A DNA stretch of 45,486 bases from Clostridiaceae bacterium (lineage in GTDB: Bacteria > Bacillota > Clostridia > Saccharofermentanales > DTU023): NCBI GenBank assembly GCA_012799825.1, contig JAAZKK010000061.1, forward strand, positions 1 to 45,486. The letters run 5' to 3'. The notes below the pieces were generated by a model. That model was not told the DNA's origin and did no database searches. It worked only from the letters and a program-made list of their open reading frames with translations. A program made the translations under genes and the position numbers. Of this stretch, positions 1 through 10,294 are shown piece by piece (the first letter of the stretch is position 1; each line of letters begins with the position of its first letter).

Positions 1-2
1 CC

Positions 3-926
3 GGCGATGTGCTCTACTTTAACGAGGCTACAATTTACAGCGAAAGCGAGCGACGTGAAAAATACTGTTTTACCGGCGTGCTGGAAAACGGCGTTTTCCT
101 TGTCGGAACGGATGTTGCGGCGGGAACATACGATGTTTGCGCAGCAGAGCATTTGAAAGAGGGCGACAAGCCCGTTTGCGAGATCTATGCCGATTATTAC
201 GGCCGTCCCGATCCTGTAAGGAAATATGAGCTGTCCACCGGCTCGGCCGAGGTGACGGTTGCAGACGGCGAGTTTATCCTGGTGGATCATGCGGTTATTA
301 TGGCAGACCCGCTCTCTCTTACGTCGAAAGAAACAAACAAGGAAGAGCAGAAAGAAACGAATAAAGGAGAACAGAAAGAAACGATGAAGAATAATGAAAT
401 GAACTTTGCGGAAGGTTTCGTTGCCAGCGAAAGCCCGACGATTTTTGTAGATATCCTCATGGACAGCGGCGCTCACATTGTACTGGAGCTGGATGCTGAC
501 GCGGCCCCGATCACGGTGGCCAATTTTCAAAAGCTGGTCGGTGAACATTTTTATGACGGCATTATCTTTCACCGCATTATCGCCGGCTTTATGATTCAAG
601 GTGGCGACCCTGACGGGATTGGGACGGGCGGCTCCGATGAGAACATCAAAGGCGAGTTTGCCGCAAACGGCGTCGACAATCCGATCGCGCATGAACGCGG
701 TGTCATTTCGATGGCGCGGGCAAACGACTACAATTCTGCGAGCTCGCAGTTTTTCATTTGCCACGATGACGCGCCGCACCTTGACGGCATGTACGCTGCG
801 TTCGGCAGGGTGGTAAGCGGCATTGAGGAAGTTGACCGCATCGCGTCACTTCCAACTGACCATTACGACTATCCCGATACGCCGCCTGTCATGGAGCGTG
901 TCTTCTTCGTCGAGCACGTTGGCTGA
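3..926 (+). CDS. Cyclophilin-type peptidyl-prolyl cis-trans isomerase with an extra N-terminal domain; 5' end cut by the window edge
   Basis: Cyclophilin motifs FHRIIAGFMIQGGDPDGIGTGG and SSQFFICHDDAPHLDGMYAAFGRVV. The frame is open to the window edge (GDVLYFNEA...). Confidence 0.9.
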   Translation, partial: GDVLYFNEATIYSESERREKYCFTGVLENGVFLVGTDVAAGTYDVCAAEHLKEGDKPVCEIYADYYGRPDPVRKYELSTGSAEVTVADGEFILVDHAVIMADPLSLTSKETNKEEQKETNKGEQKETMKNNEMNFAEGFVASESPTIFVDILMDSGAHIVLELDADAAPITVANFQKLVGEHFYDGIIFHRIIAGFMIQGGDPDGIGTGGSDENIKGEFAANGVDNPIAHERGVISMARANDYNSASSQFFICHDDAPHLDGMYAAFGRVVSGIEEVDRIASLPTDHYDYPDTPPVMERVFFVEHVG

Positions 927-1242
927 AGGGAGAGCAAAGTATCCATCACCTATCTGCCGGCGGTATCGTCTTCGTTGAACGTGTGGGTTGATGGCTGATC
1001 GCCACTTGGTCACCTCTACCGTCACATCATGTCCTTTTCGTCGAGTACATGTAGAAGACCATGTGTAACGAACAATACACTCGATATGTATCAAACGACA
1101 CATAGCGGCTCCTTTTCTTGCGGTTCAACTCAGCGAGGCGTATGCTTTGACTAACATGACTTTTTAAGCGCTCGGGACAGCGCTTAAAACCGTCCCGCAG
1201 AGTGCACCGGGCGTTCGATCATGGTGCCGAAGGAGTATAAAA

Positions 1243-2364
1243 ATGAAAACGAAAAAGAGGAAAACGCTGCTTGTGACGGCGCTATTGATAGCACTTCTGA
1301 TGATGGCGTCCGCTTGTGCGAACACAACGACGCCGGATGATACATCGCCATCTGAGACAGTAACGTCAAGTACAGCGACAGAGGCAATAGTTCCGGACGT
1401 GACAGAACCGGAAACGACGGAACCCGAAACGACAGAACCGGACGAATCTTCGCCGCCTTCCGGCGATAAAGTCGAATTGAACATAGTAGGACTCAAGGGC
1501 CCGACGAGCATGGGACTTGCGCCGCTTGTCCTTTCCGCTGCGGATGGAGAAGAGACGTTTGATATCAGCTTTTCTGTTGTCGGCGCGCCGACCGATGTGG
1601 CTCCATTGATCGTCAAAGGGGAGGCCGATCTCGCAGCCGTTCCCGCTAACCTTGCCTCTGTGCTCTACAACAAAACAGAGGGCGGCATATCGGTGGTTTC
1701 CGTGAATACGCTCGGTGTTCTCAATATTGTTGAGCGCGGCGAAGAGGTCACGACGCTCGCAGATCTCAAAGGCAAAACCGTTTATGCGTCCGGTCAGGGC
1801 GCGGTTCCCGAGTATGTATTTAACATGCTTTTGGAGAAAGAAGGGCTTGACCCGTCGAGTGATCTTGACATCGAGTGGCTGGCAGAACACACGGAAGTTG
1901 TGTCCAATCTGGCGGCGAATGATGGATCGGCCGCTCTTCTGCCGCAACCTTTCGTCACAGTCGCGCAACAACAGCTTGAAGATTTGAGAGTTGCGATCGA
2001 TCTCAATACGGTCTGGGAGAGCAATATGGGAGATGCAGGCCTCATCATGGGGGTTCTTGTCGCTCGAAATGAAGTCATCGAGGCTCATCCTGAAGCGGTT
2101 GCCGATTTTGTAAAGCGGTATGAACAATCGATTGCGTTCGTCAACGACAACCCGGAAGACGCATCTAAAATGATTGAGCAGCTCGACATTTTCAAGGCGG
2201 CGATTGCACAGAAAGCGATCCCCCATTGTCACATACATTTCATGACAGGTGAACCGATGAAGACTTCTCTTTCAGGGTTTCTCGATCTCCTATACGATGT
2301 CGATCCGAAATCGGTCGGCGGAGAACTGCCGCCGGATGATTTCTACTATTCGCCCAACCGGTAA
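1243..2364 (+). CDS. ABC transporter substrate-binding lipoprotein (SsuA/NMT1-like)
   Basis: Lipobox-like MMASACAN, Thr/Glu/Pro spacer, periplasmic-binding fold (GPTSMGLAPLVLSA...ADLAAVPANLASVLYN); followed by permease/ATPase. Confidence 0.85.
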   Translation: MKTKKRKTLLVTALLIALLMMASACANTTTPDDTSPSETVTSSTATEAIVPDVTEPETTEPETTEPDESSPPSGDKVELNIVGLKGPTSMGLAPLVLSAADGEETFDISFSVVGAPTDVAPLIVKGEADLAAVPANLASVLYNKTEGGISVVSVNTLGVLNIVERGEEVTTLADLKGKTVYASGQGAVPEYVFNMLLEKEGLDPSSDLDIEWLAEHTEVVSNLAANDGSAALLPQPFVTVAQQQLEDLRVAIDLNTVWESNMGDAGLIMGVLVARNEVIEAHPEAVADFVKRYEQSIAFVNDNPEDASKMIEQLDIFKAAIAQKAIPHCHIHFMTGEPMKTSLSGFLDLLYDVDPKSVGGELPPDDFYYSPNR

Positions 2365-2376
2365 AGTGCTGTCGAC

Positions 2377-3981
2377 GTGAAACCTGATCGGAGAAAAAAC
2401 AGAATTTGGTATAGCTTGGGAGGGGTGCTGCTTTTACTTGTTGTTTGGCAGCTCCTCTCTCTTTTTTCAGGAACAAAATTCCTGTTGCCGCCGCCGCGAG
2501 ATGTAGCAGTGCGATTTGGTCAGCTTTTTACTGAAAAAGAAGGCTGGCTTGCGGTCATTCAGTCGGGAGAACGCATCTTGCAAGGCGTCTTCCTATCTGC
2601 GACAGTCGCGGTTATCCTCGCTTTTGTCGCGTGGCGCGTAAAGGTTATGCAGCGGCTGATCGCGCCGTTTGTACTTCTCATGAAGACCGTGCCGATCGTC
2701 TCCTTCATCCTGATCGCCCTATTCTTTCTGGGAAATCAGGTGTTGACAATATTCATTTGCGGGCTGGTCGTTTTTCCTATGGTCTATGAGAGCGTGCTCG
2801 CCGCTTTATCAGGCGTTAGCCATGAACTTCTTGAGATGGCGCACGTTTTTTGTCTTAAAAAACGCGACACGCTCCGATTCATTATCGTTCCTTCATGTCG
2901 AGATCCGTTTCTCGCCGCAATGAGCGTCGCGATCGGCATGGCTTGGAAAGCCGGCGTTGCTTCCGAAGTTCTCTCTCTTGCCAAGCCGTCCGTCGGCTGG
3001 CACCTCCACGATTCTCGCCTGTACCTTGACATGGAAGGACTGCTTGCGTGGACGCTTGCGATTGTGCTTTTATCTTTTATCTCGGAAAAACTGATCATCT
3101 TTGTGTTGTGCCGGGCGATGTCTTACGTTGGCCGCAAGCTCCCGGAAAAGACAAAACGCATGGCCCGTTCGGCGGAAGAGAAGTCTGCTGATGATGTCGG
3201 AAAGCAGTCAGCAGAAGACGTCGAAAAGAAACCGGCATCTTTAGAAATGACAAAAGGTGCGATAGATGTGAGTAATTATGTGCTGTCGGGCGATCAGGCA
3301 GTTGCCTTGTCGGACGATATGGCGTCGAAAGTGACTCGTCGTGATCCTTCCAAATATGCGAACGGAACGGGTCATTCTGCTGTAATCACGATCGACGGGC
3401 TCGACAAAGCCTTTGGAGAGACCGTTCTATTCCGACAATTTTCGGCAGTGTTGCCGCTTGATCGCCCCCTCATTGTCAACGGCGCATCCGGATCAGGAAA
3501 AACAACCTTGCTCCGTATGCTTGCATCGCTTGAGCGTCAGGATGTCGGTGTTATTTCAGGCGTTCCGGCAAACGGTCGCTTCGTCTTTCAGGAAAATCGT
3601 CTGATTCCACAACTTTCCGCGCGCGACAACATCCGCGTAGTTTTGCCGGATTACGACGGCAACCGTGCCGACGCGTTGCTTCAGCGCCTGGACTTGTCGG
3701 ATGTTAGCGATCAACCTGCCGCATTGTTGTCAGGCGGAGAAAAACGTCGAGTGGCGATTGCGCGCGCCATAGCGCCTAAGTCGGGCATCCTTTTTCTCGA
3801 CGAACCTCTTCGCGAACTGGATGAAAAACGCGAGACGGAGGCCATCCGTCTGATTTTGGACGCATTTACGCAAGCGCCTGTCATTCTCGCCGCACACGAT
3901 GTGCGCCTGATTGACAAGTTTAAAGCACGGGTGCTTACGCTTGAACGAGTTCAAGACGCAAGCGCGGAAGAAACGACATAA
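2377..3981 (+). CDS. Fused ABC transporter permease (SsuC/TauC-like) and ATP-binding protein in one polypeptide
   Basis: GTG start. N-terminal TM permease (LLMKTVPIVSFILIALFFLGNQ...); C-terminal Walker A GASGSGKTTLLR, signature LLSGGEKRRVAIARA, Walker B ILFLDEPL. Confidence 0.88.
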   Translation: MKPDRRKNRIWYSLGGVLLLLVVWQLLSLFSGTKFLLPPPRDVAVRFGQLFTEKEGWLAVIQSGERILQGVFLSATVAVILAFVAWRVKVMQRLIAPFVLLMKTVPIVSFILIALFFLGNQVLTIFICGLVVFPMVYESVLAALSGVSHELLEMAHVFCLKKRDTLRFIIVPSCRDPFLAAMSVAIGMAWKAGVASEVLSLAKPSVGWHLHDSRLYLDMEGLLAWTLAIVLLSFISEKLIIFVLCRAMSYVGRKLPEKTKRMARSAEEKSADDVGKQSAEDVEKKPASLEMTKGAIDVSNYVLSGDQAVALSDDMASKVTRRDPSKYANGTGHSAVITIDGLDKAFGETVLFRQFSAVLPLDRPLIVNGASGSGKTTLLRMLASLERQDVGVISGVPANGRFVFQENRLIPQLSARDNIRVVLPDYDGNRADALLQRLDLSDVSDQPAALLSGGEKRRVAIARAIAPKSGILFLDEPLRELDEKRETEAIRLILDAFTQAPVILAAHDVRLIDKFKARVLTLERVQDASAEETT

Positions 3982-4107
3982 AACAGGGTTTGCCAGAATC
4001 AGTTGGCAGTCTATGATCGGATGTTAAACACGATCAAAACGACACGAGACCGGGACGAAATAGAATCATGTCGTAGTTTCGAGTTTGCGCATCACGCGCG
4101 AACAACA

Positions 4108-6045
4108 TCACTGTTCCTTAATCGTTCCGTCATGGAATGCTTCAATAAGTTCGCGCAAGTCTTCGATTTGCGCGTTGATTTCTTTGCCTAAGTCCGTGTT
4201 ATGTACCATCAGGCGTTGCGGCATTGGCTCCATGATGTGCAAGCGTGGTGTATAACTTCCCATATCGTTTTCAATCGTCTGGTAGTCGTGGTGTTCGGCG
4301 AGCGCCAGATGATGAGAGTTAAAGATCAGCGTGTAGCCGTTGATGCCTGTGCGTTTCTGATACGCTTTGGCCAATCCGCCGTCAATGACGTAGAGACGTC
4401 CGTTGGCTTTGACGGGCGTTTCTCCGCTTTTGACGGGAACATGGCCGTTTATGATGCGCGAATTATCGGGATTGAGCCCAAAATCGGCGAGGATCATCTT
4501 GCACGTCTCCTCTTGCGAAGAAAATGTGTAGTAGGGATCATAGATCTCTTTACGAATCGCCTTATCTTCTACGAAGAAATTTTCAAATGTTGACATCTGG
4601 CTTTTTCCGAACATGGGGGATTCCGAACCGCACCAGAGATACCACAACTTGTCTGCGGCGTCTGAAGTGTGATCCGCCAAGCGGCCTTGGAAATAGGCCT
4701 CTCTAATCTTGACGTTTAGGATATCTAAAAGAGCGCGTCCCTTATAGGTTTTGCCATCGACTGCAACCGATCGCAGTTCCCCTTCTTTGGTCAGCGGGAT
4801 GCAGCCGTGGAAAAGCAAGTTGCGGTTGACGATTTTGTAGGTGCTTCCTTTCTCGTACAGGAATCGGACGTGACGGTGGAGCGGTTCGCTGTGCTTGAAC
4901 GAGACCGCGATATTGTACATGACGTCTTCCTCATCCTTTGTGAGGCGGAGCGGATCGTCAGGATCGATGGTCGGGAAGTTCGTATCGAGCAACGGATAAC
5001 GTTTGTCGCCGACAACGTATTCGCCAGTTTTGAAATCCACGTTTTTAAGCACATTCCGCTGAGCCATGTTCCATTCGGGATGGCGCTCGAGCATTTGGCC
5101 TTCCAGCTTAAACTGAATGATCGATATGGCTTTATGCATGCGGGCGGCTTGGTCGTCATCAATCAATGCCGCTTTCGGCAAATCATAATGGTGTACTTTG
5201 AAACGTTCGCAGGGATCATCGCCATATACTTCCGCTGCGAACGATGAAAGGGGTCGCAGATTAATTCCGTAGCCGTCTTCCATGAAGTCGAAAGAATTAT
5301 ATGCGATGCCGATGCGGACAACGATGGCCATACAGGGTTCATTTCCTGCGGCGGCGCCCATCCAAACGATGTCGTGGTTGCCCCATTGGACGTCGACGTC
5401 CGAGAACTGCATAAGTTCTTCCATGATGCGATGCGGTCCGGGGCCGCGGTCAAAAATGTCACCCAGGATATGGAGTGTGTTGACGCAGATATCCTGCACC
5501 ATGACACAGAGTGCTTCGATGAAGGTGAAAGCGGCATCTTCCTCAATGACGAACCGAATCATATCGTTGATGTATGACTTTTTATTCTCATCTCGGAAGG
5601 CAAACAGTAATTCGGTAATGATATCGGTGTATTGTTCCGGAATTTTTGAAGAAATTGCGCTCCACGAGTATTTTGCGCCGATATGGCTGACAAGCGCGAT
5701 CAGGCGATAAATCGTAATGGCCAACCAGTCCGGCTCAATTCTGCCTGATGATTTCAGGATCGACAGAACACGCTTCGGGTCGTAGATCAGGTTGGCTAGC
5801 TGGTTCTGCTCATTTTGTGTCAGCTCATAGGCAAAGAGCTCTGATATTTTGAGCCGGATATTGCCTGACGCGCTTCGCAAAATGTGAATAAACCCTGTAT
5901 CTTCGCCGTGCAAGTCTGAGAAAAAATACTCCGTGCCCTTGGGAAGTTCGTTGAGGGCACGGAGTCGGATGATTTCAGCACGAGCCGCCTTCGCTGTCGG
6001 AAAACGCTCTGCTAACATGTTTAAAAATTTGATGTCATTTTTCAT
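4108..6045 (-). CDS. fbp: Fructose-1,6-bisphosphatase class III
   Basis: FFSDLHGEDTGFIHILRSASGNI, HILGDIFDRGPGPHRIMEEL, WGNHDIVWMGAAAGN; about 645 aa, typical of the class III family. Confidence 0.93.
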   Translation of the reverse strand: MKNDIKFLNMLAERFPTAKAARAEIIRLRALNELPKGTEYFFSDLHGEDTGFIHILRSASGNIRLKISELFAYELTQNEQNQLANLIYDPKRVLSILKSSGRIEPDWLAITIYRLIALVSHIGAKYSWSAISSKIPEQYTDIITELLFAFRDENKKSYINDMIRFVIEEDAAFTFIEALCVMVQDICVNTLHILGDIFDRGPGPHRIMEELMQFSDVDVQWGNHDIVWMGAAAGNEPCMAIVVRIGIAYNSFDFMEDGYGINLRPLSSFAAEVYGDDPCERFKVHHYDLPKAALIDDDQAARMHKAISIIQFKLEGQMLERHPEWNMAQRNVLKNVDFKTGEYVVGDKRYPLLDTNFPTIDPDDPLRLTKDEEDVMYNIAVSFKHSEPLHRHVRFLYEKGSTYKIVNRNLLFHGCIPLTKEGELRSVAVDGKTYKGRALLDILNVKIREAYFQGRLADHTSDAADKLWYLWCGSESPMFGKSQMSTFENFFVEDKAIRKEIYDPYYTFSSQEETCKMILADFGLNPDNSRIINGHVPVKSGETPVKANGRLYVIDGGLAKAYQKRTGINGYTLIFNSHHLALAEHHDYQTIENDMGSYTPRLHIMEPMPQRLMVHNTDLGKEINAQIEDLRELIEAFHDGTIKEQ

Positions 6046-6422
6046 GGGAAACCTCCACATTCCGGCTCATTCAAAGCCTCTTTCTTAGAAACTGTTTAAA
6101 CCGTTCCGTTCAACATCGAAAAACGCTTTTGTTCTCATGAAACGGTGCTGTTCATAAAATTCCGCAATTTCGAAAACTGCGTAGTATTCATTACGAGTTA
6201 TTTGCTTTATCAACAACCCCGCACAGTCGTAAGACAATTGTTTATGGCGCCATCTTGCAGTCGCGGGGAAAGCTTCTATGCGGCTGACGCCTGCGTCGAC
6301 AACCTCAAGACTCTTTTCATGATCAATTTCATAGTACCACAGCGCCATTGCCGTACGACACGATAAACGAGCAAGATATCTATTTGGACATTGTTGTCGA
6401 ATGCGAATTGACGGGCTTGCAA

Positions 6423-6908
6423 TTATATCTCCACAATATGCACCGCATTTCCATGCTCTTCGATGAGATCCAATAAGTCCTTGACGTTCAGCCATACGGT
6501 CGCTGTATTGTCGTTCGGGTGACATCCGATTCGTGCATTTCTCTCAAGAAAGCTTTTATCTAAATAAAATTCAACGCGTATTTCATCGTCATTGAGCAGC
6601 CCTAAGGGTGTGACTGAACCGGGTTCCAGCTTCATAATGTCAAACAGATCATCGCCCGATGCGAAGCTGAGCGGTTTCGTTCCGTGCGCATTTCTAAAAG
6701 CTTTCAAATCAACACGCTTGTCTCCTCGTACGGTGATCAAGTAGTAATTTCTCTTTTTCTTGTCGCGAACGAAAAGGTTTTTCGCATTGTCTTCAGGGTA
6801 AGGCAGATCAATTTCAGCCCATTCGTCCATGTTGTAAACGGCTTTATGCTCAGTTGCTTCGTAAGAAATTCCCTTTTCGTCAAGGAAATCATATATCTCT
6901 TTTTTGTT
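6423..6908 (-). CDS. YbaK/ProX-type aminoacyl-(prolyl-)tRNA deacylase
   Basis: MNKKEIYDFLDEKGISYEATEHKAVYNMDE...NLFVRDKKKRNYYLITVRGDKRVDLK...GSVTPLGLLND matches the PrdX/YbaK family. Confidence 0.88.
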   Translation of the reverse strand, partial: NKKEIYDFLDEKGISYEATEHKAVYNMDEWAEIDLPYPEDNAKNLFVRDKKKRNYYLITVRGDKRVDLKAFRNAHGTKPLSFASGDDLFDIMKLEPGSVTPLGLLNDDEIRVEFYLDKSFLERNARIGCHPNDNTATVWLNVKDLLDLIEEHGNAVHIVEI

Positions 6909-7507
6909 CATGTTTTTTACCTTCAATTTCTAGCAAGTCATAGCACGAAAACGGCTACTCCATTTTTTTTATTATCCTTATCGAATCTTCAGCCACCCAT
7001 TCCCCTGCTACTCATTTCCTGTTGTCCGTCATCTGCCGGCATTACGCGATTAAAGACAAGTTCTTTTACGATACATGGCATCAATGTGATTGCCATGTAT
7101 GAAGATGTGTAATCTATTCTGCCACAATCCGGAAAATGATTATCTTACAATTCTGATATCGGAAAATGCTGCTCATCTCATTTGCGCTCGAGCTTATACT
7201 TTATCGTATTGTTTATTTTTCTAGGGTCAATATTTTAATTATAGTTAAATACTGCAAGGACTATGCTTTGAAGACATGCTTATAGTCTTGGCGGATCGTT
7301 GAATGAATTTCGATTGACATGACGATTGCATTAAGATGTGATATGAAGATATAGGCAGAATAGCAAAATAGTAAGAATATCGTATGAAGAGACAGGCAGG
7401 ACAACAAGTTAGGATGAACATCGAAGGAAGAAACTGAAGAGTCATTTCCTGCCAGGGAATCAAGAGGGAAGGCCGGCGATGTTATTGCCGAACAGGAAGG
7501 TGCGACA

Positions 7508-8098
7508 ATGAAGTTAATTTTGGCCAGCCAGTCGCCAAGGAGGCGTGAACTGCTGGCGATGACGGGGTTTTCGTTTGATGTTGTGCCTGCGTCATGTGAT
7601 GAGCACCATGTTATAGAAATGCTTGACGATAAGAATTCGCCGACGCATGTCGTTGAGGCGCTGTCTTTTGCTAAGGCGACGCGTGTTCTGGAAGATAATC
7701 CGGATGCGATCGTGCTCGGAGCGGATACCGTCGTGAGTTTAGACGGTGTGTTTTACGGGAAACCGGAGGATGAAGCGGACGCGCGGAGAATGTTGCGAGA
7801 ATTGGCCGGAAGGACACACCTCGTGGCAACAGGTGTTACGATCCTGACAGGCTCATCGTCGGAAGTTTTTTCGGTATTGTCGGAAGTAACGTTCTATCCC
7901 TTGTCATCCATTATAGAATCGCTCATTGATCGTTACGTCGCAACAGGTGCACCGCTTGACAAGGCCGGCGCGTACGGCATCCAAGAGCTGGGCGGTCTTC
8001 TCATCTCAGAGATACAAGGCGACTTTTTTTCTGTAATGGGTTTGCCGGTCGCTGAAGTGTATCAGCGGCTCGCCCCTTTTGCCCCGTTTGACCGGTAA
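7508..8098 (+). CDS. maf: Maf family nucleotide pyrophosphatase
   Basis: LILASQSPRRRELLAMTG, VLGADTVVSLDG, YVATGAPLDKAGAYGIQELGGLL. Confidence 0.95.
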   Translation: MKLILASQSPRRRELLAMTGFSFDVVPASCDEHHVIEMLDDKNSPTHVVEALSFAKATRVLEDNPDAIVLGADTVVSLDGVFYGKPEDEADARRMLRELAGRTHLVATGVTILTGSSSEVFSVLSEVTFYPLSSIIESLIDRYVATGAPLDKAGAYGIQELGGLLISEIQGDFFSVMGLPVAEVYQRLAPFAPFDR

Positions 8099-8315
8099 AC
8101 GGAGTATTTGCTGCCCCTATTGTCGGCTCGTATCACGGTTGCGCTTTATCTAAATATCTAAGGCGCCCGTATTAGCGAAGTAGGCGCCTAGATTAGCGAA
8201 GGATGGATAGATTTGTTTGCCGTGACGGGCGGCAGAATGAGGACGCGTCCTCGCGAAAGTCAATGCAGTGGGCGTATGTTCGTTGCTATTACATTTCGTC
8301 GCACTCAAAATGCGA

Positions 8316-10286
8316 TTAATAATCCGTCTCGAATTTGTTGACGATTTTCCAGTTTGAAAAGTCGTTGGCATCCCCGATGATCTCATAGGTAAGCATGTGA
8401 TTCTTCGGCCTTGAGTAAAGTCGATGGTGAAGGTAGCGCGCGTTGATTTCCGTCTCAGGGACATCAAAATATGATCGTCCGAGTGATTCGTATGGAAGGC
8501 CTGCTTCCACATTAAGAAAGGGCCTCAAGTTATCGGTCGTCACAGGCGCCCGATTGACGACAAGAGGTGTCCCGCCGGCGCCGCGCGGTTTGACAAAGAG
8601 GGCTGTCACAATAGGTCGGTCAAGAGGAAAAAAATCATCTTTCCTTGCGCCGTGATCCCCTGTAATGATGATGGTGCTGTCGTTGTATTTTCCCAATCTT
8701 TTCAGCTCGGCGAGATAATGAAACACGATGTGGAAACTGCCCTTTGTCTGTTCGATCACATTTCTTTTCCCAACGACAGCAAGTTGCGCCGTTGCATCCA
8801 TAACGTAGGGCTCGTGCGGTCCCTGTAAGTGAATATAAGCAAACCGATTTCTTGACCCTTCGATCGAAAGGCCGTTTTGTGACAGTTTTTCGAAAAACTG
8901 GATATCATCGGTAATGTAAGGTGCTTGCCCCGATGTCGTGTAGACAAGGCTGCTGAATCTATCCGACGACGTCCAGAAAATAGGCTTTAGCAGATAGGGC
9001 GCATAGCGGTATGCCGTAAGCTGGAGAACTTCTTGCAGCGCACGGCGCTGATCAACACGCAGTTCCTGATGAATAGCGTTTTGAACGGTAGGCTGAAGAT
9101 CTTCAATCTTAGAGTAAGTGTAGCCTTTTTCCATATACATCGTAATTGTGTATCCTTCGTCGCGCAAATTCGGAAGAAATGTAGACGTTTGCCAGGCTTC
9201 TTTCATATATGAAGGTGTTGGTCGATCAAAAAAGTGATGCTTTCCGGTGAACATGTTGGGCACCGAAGGAAAAGTCTGACTGTAACACGACAGGTTGTTT
9301 GTAAAATGTGTAAATCCGTCGAGATGATCGAAATAATGCGGATTTTCTCTAAGCAATGCATTAATGTAGCAATTGTCAAGGCGGTCAAGTAACAGGATCA
9401 CGATGTTATGTTGAGGAGCGATGTCATATATGCCGGCGTTCGAAAGATAGCCCTCCTCTCCTTTCAATGAGGGCAGGCGCGATGAAAGCGATACCATAGC
9501 GATCAGCTGAACTGCGACGAGAAGTCCGGACAAAGCGCGAAGGGCGATGGCCCATAGTTTTCTTCCAAAATAACGGAGCACAAAAGGAATGGCGAAAAGG
9601 ACGATCGTAATGATCGTATTGACGATCCGTTCTTGGGTGTAGTCTTGCCATTCGATGGCATCGCCTGTCAGATTTCCGAGGGAACCGTTGAGAAAGTTGG
9701 CTTGGATGTAGCCCGTAAATACGGTGCCGAACACAAGCGAGACAACAAGATCAAATATGCGGCCTCTGAAAATCAGCAAAATCCCGGACATCGCCAGAAG
9801 AACGATGACGAAAAGGAGCGTAACCGTTCCCGCGATCTGTGAGAAAACAAAGGGGATCGAATCCGTGTTCAGCGCGAAAACTTCAAAAGTACTGAAGAAA
9901 AAATAAGTGAAGGAAAAGGCGATGCTAACGAGCACAGCGGTTAATAAGCGATTCTTGAACGGACGATCTTCTTTAAGCAGAGGGGCGCCGCGATTGGTGC
10001 GACGCGGATGCTTTACAGATGGTTCGACCACGATCCACAGCGGAGCGGCTGATTCCTTTGTAGCTTTTTTCTTAGTAAACAAACGTACAAAAAAACCTGA
10101 CAAGTGCACATATGCGTTCATCAGTGACATGCGAAGACGGCTGAAGAACAGGCCGATCGTGACGCCGAGCGTGATAACAACGGCGGAGATCAGCTGAATG
10201 AGGTACGTCGTCGTCGCAGGGTCGATGTAGCAGCGAATTATAAATCCTGATTGATCCGACAGCACGTTTGCCATCCAGTCCATCAT
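8316..10286 (-). CDS. Membrane sulfatase / LTA-synthase-like phosphotransferase
   Basis: N-terminal TM helices, then alkaline-phosphatase-fold motifs NIVILLLDRLDN, FPSVPNMFTGKH, IITGDHGARKD. Confidence 0.82.
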   Translation of the reverse strand: MMDWMANVLSDQSGFIIRCYIDPATTTYLIQLISAVVITLGVTIGLFFSRLRMSLMNAYVHLSGFFVRLFTKKKATKESAAPLWIVVEPSVKHPRRTNRGAPLLKEDRPFKNRLLTAVLVSIAFSFTYFFFSTFEVFALNTDSIPFVFSQIAGTVTLLFVIVLLAMSGILLIFRGRIFDLVVSLVFGTVFTGYIQANFLNGSLGNLTGDAIEWQDYTQERIVNTIITIVLFAIPFVLRYFGRKLWAIALRALSGLLVAVQLIAMVSLSSRLPSLKGEEGYLSNAGIYDIAPQHNIVILLLDRLDNCYINALLRENPHYFDHLDGFTHFTNNLSCYSQTFPSVPNMFTGKHHFFDRPTPSYMKEAWQTSTFLPNLRDEGYTITMYMEKGYTYSKIEDLQPTVQNAIHQELRVDQRRALQEVLQLTAYRYAPYLLKPIFWTSSDRFSSLVYTTSGQAPYITDDIQFFEKLSQNGLSIEGSRNRFAYIHLQGPHEPYVMDATAQLAVVGKRNVIEQTKGSFHIVFHYLAELKRLGKYNDSTIIITGDHGARKDDFFPLDRPIVTALFVKPRGAGGTPLVVNRAPVTTDNLRPFLNVEAGLPYESLGRSYFDVPETEINARYLHHRLYSRPKNHMLTYEIIGDANDFSNWKIVNKFETDY

Positions 10287-10294
10287 AAGACATC

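Noticed and set aside
1366-2238. 290-aa minus-strand ORF and many other ORFs of 60-200 aa antisense to annotated genes
   Set aside because: They overlap strong plus-strand genes, have Arg/Cys-rich antisense-type composition and no recognisable domains.
6085-6525. 146-aa minus-strand ORF next to the YbaK-like gene, possible decayed GNAT-type fragment
   Set aside because: Overlaps the YbaK CDS, has no clear start or motif; a fragment of an old gene is possible but not supportable by eye.
7140-7500. Gene in the AT-rich gap before maf (for example minus ORF 7245-7463)
   Set aside because: No RBS, no domain signal and low-complexity composition; treated as intergenic.
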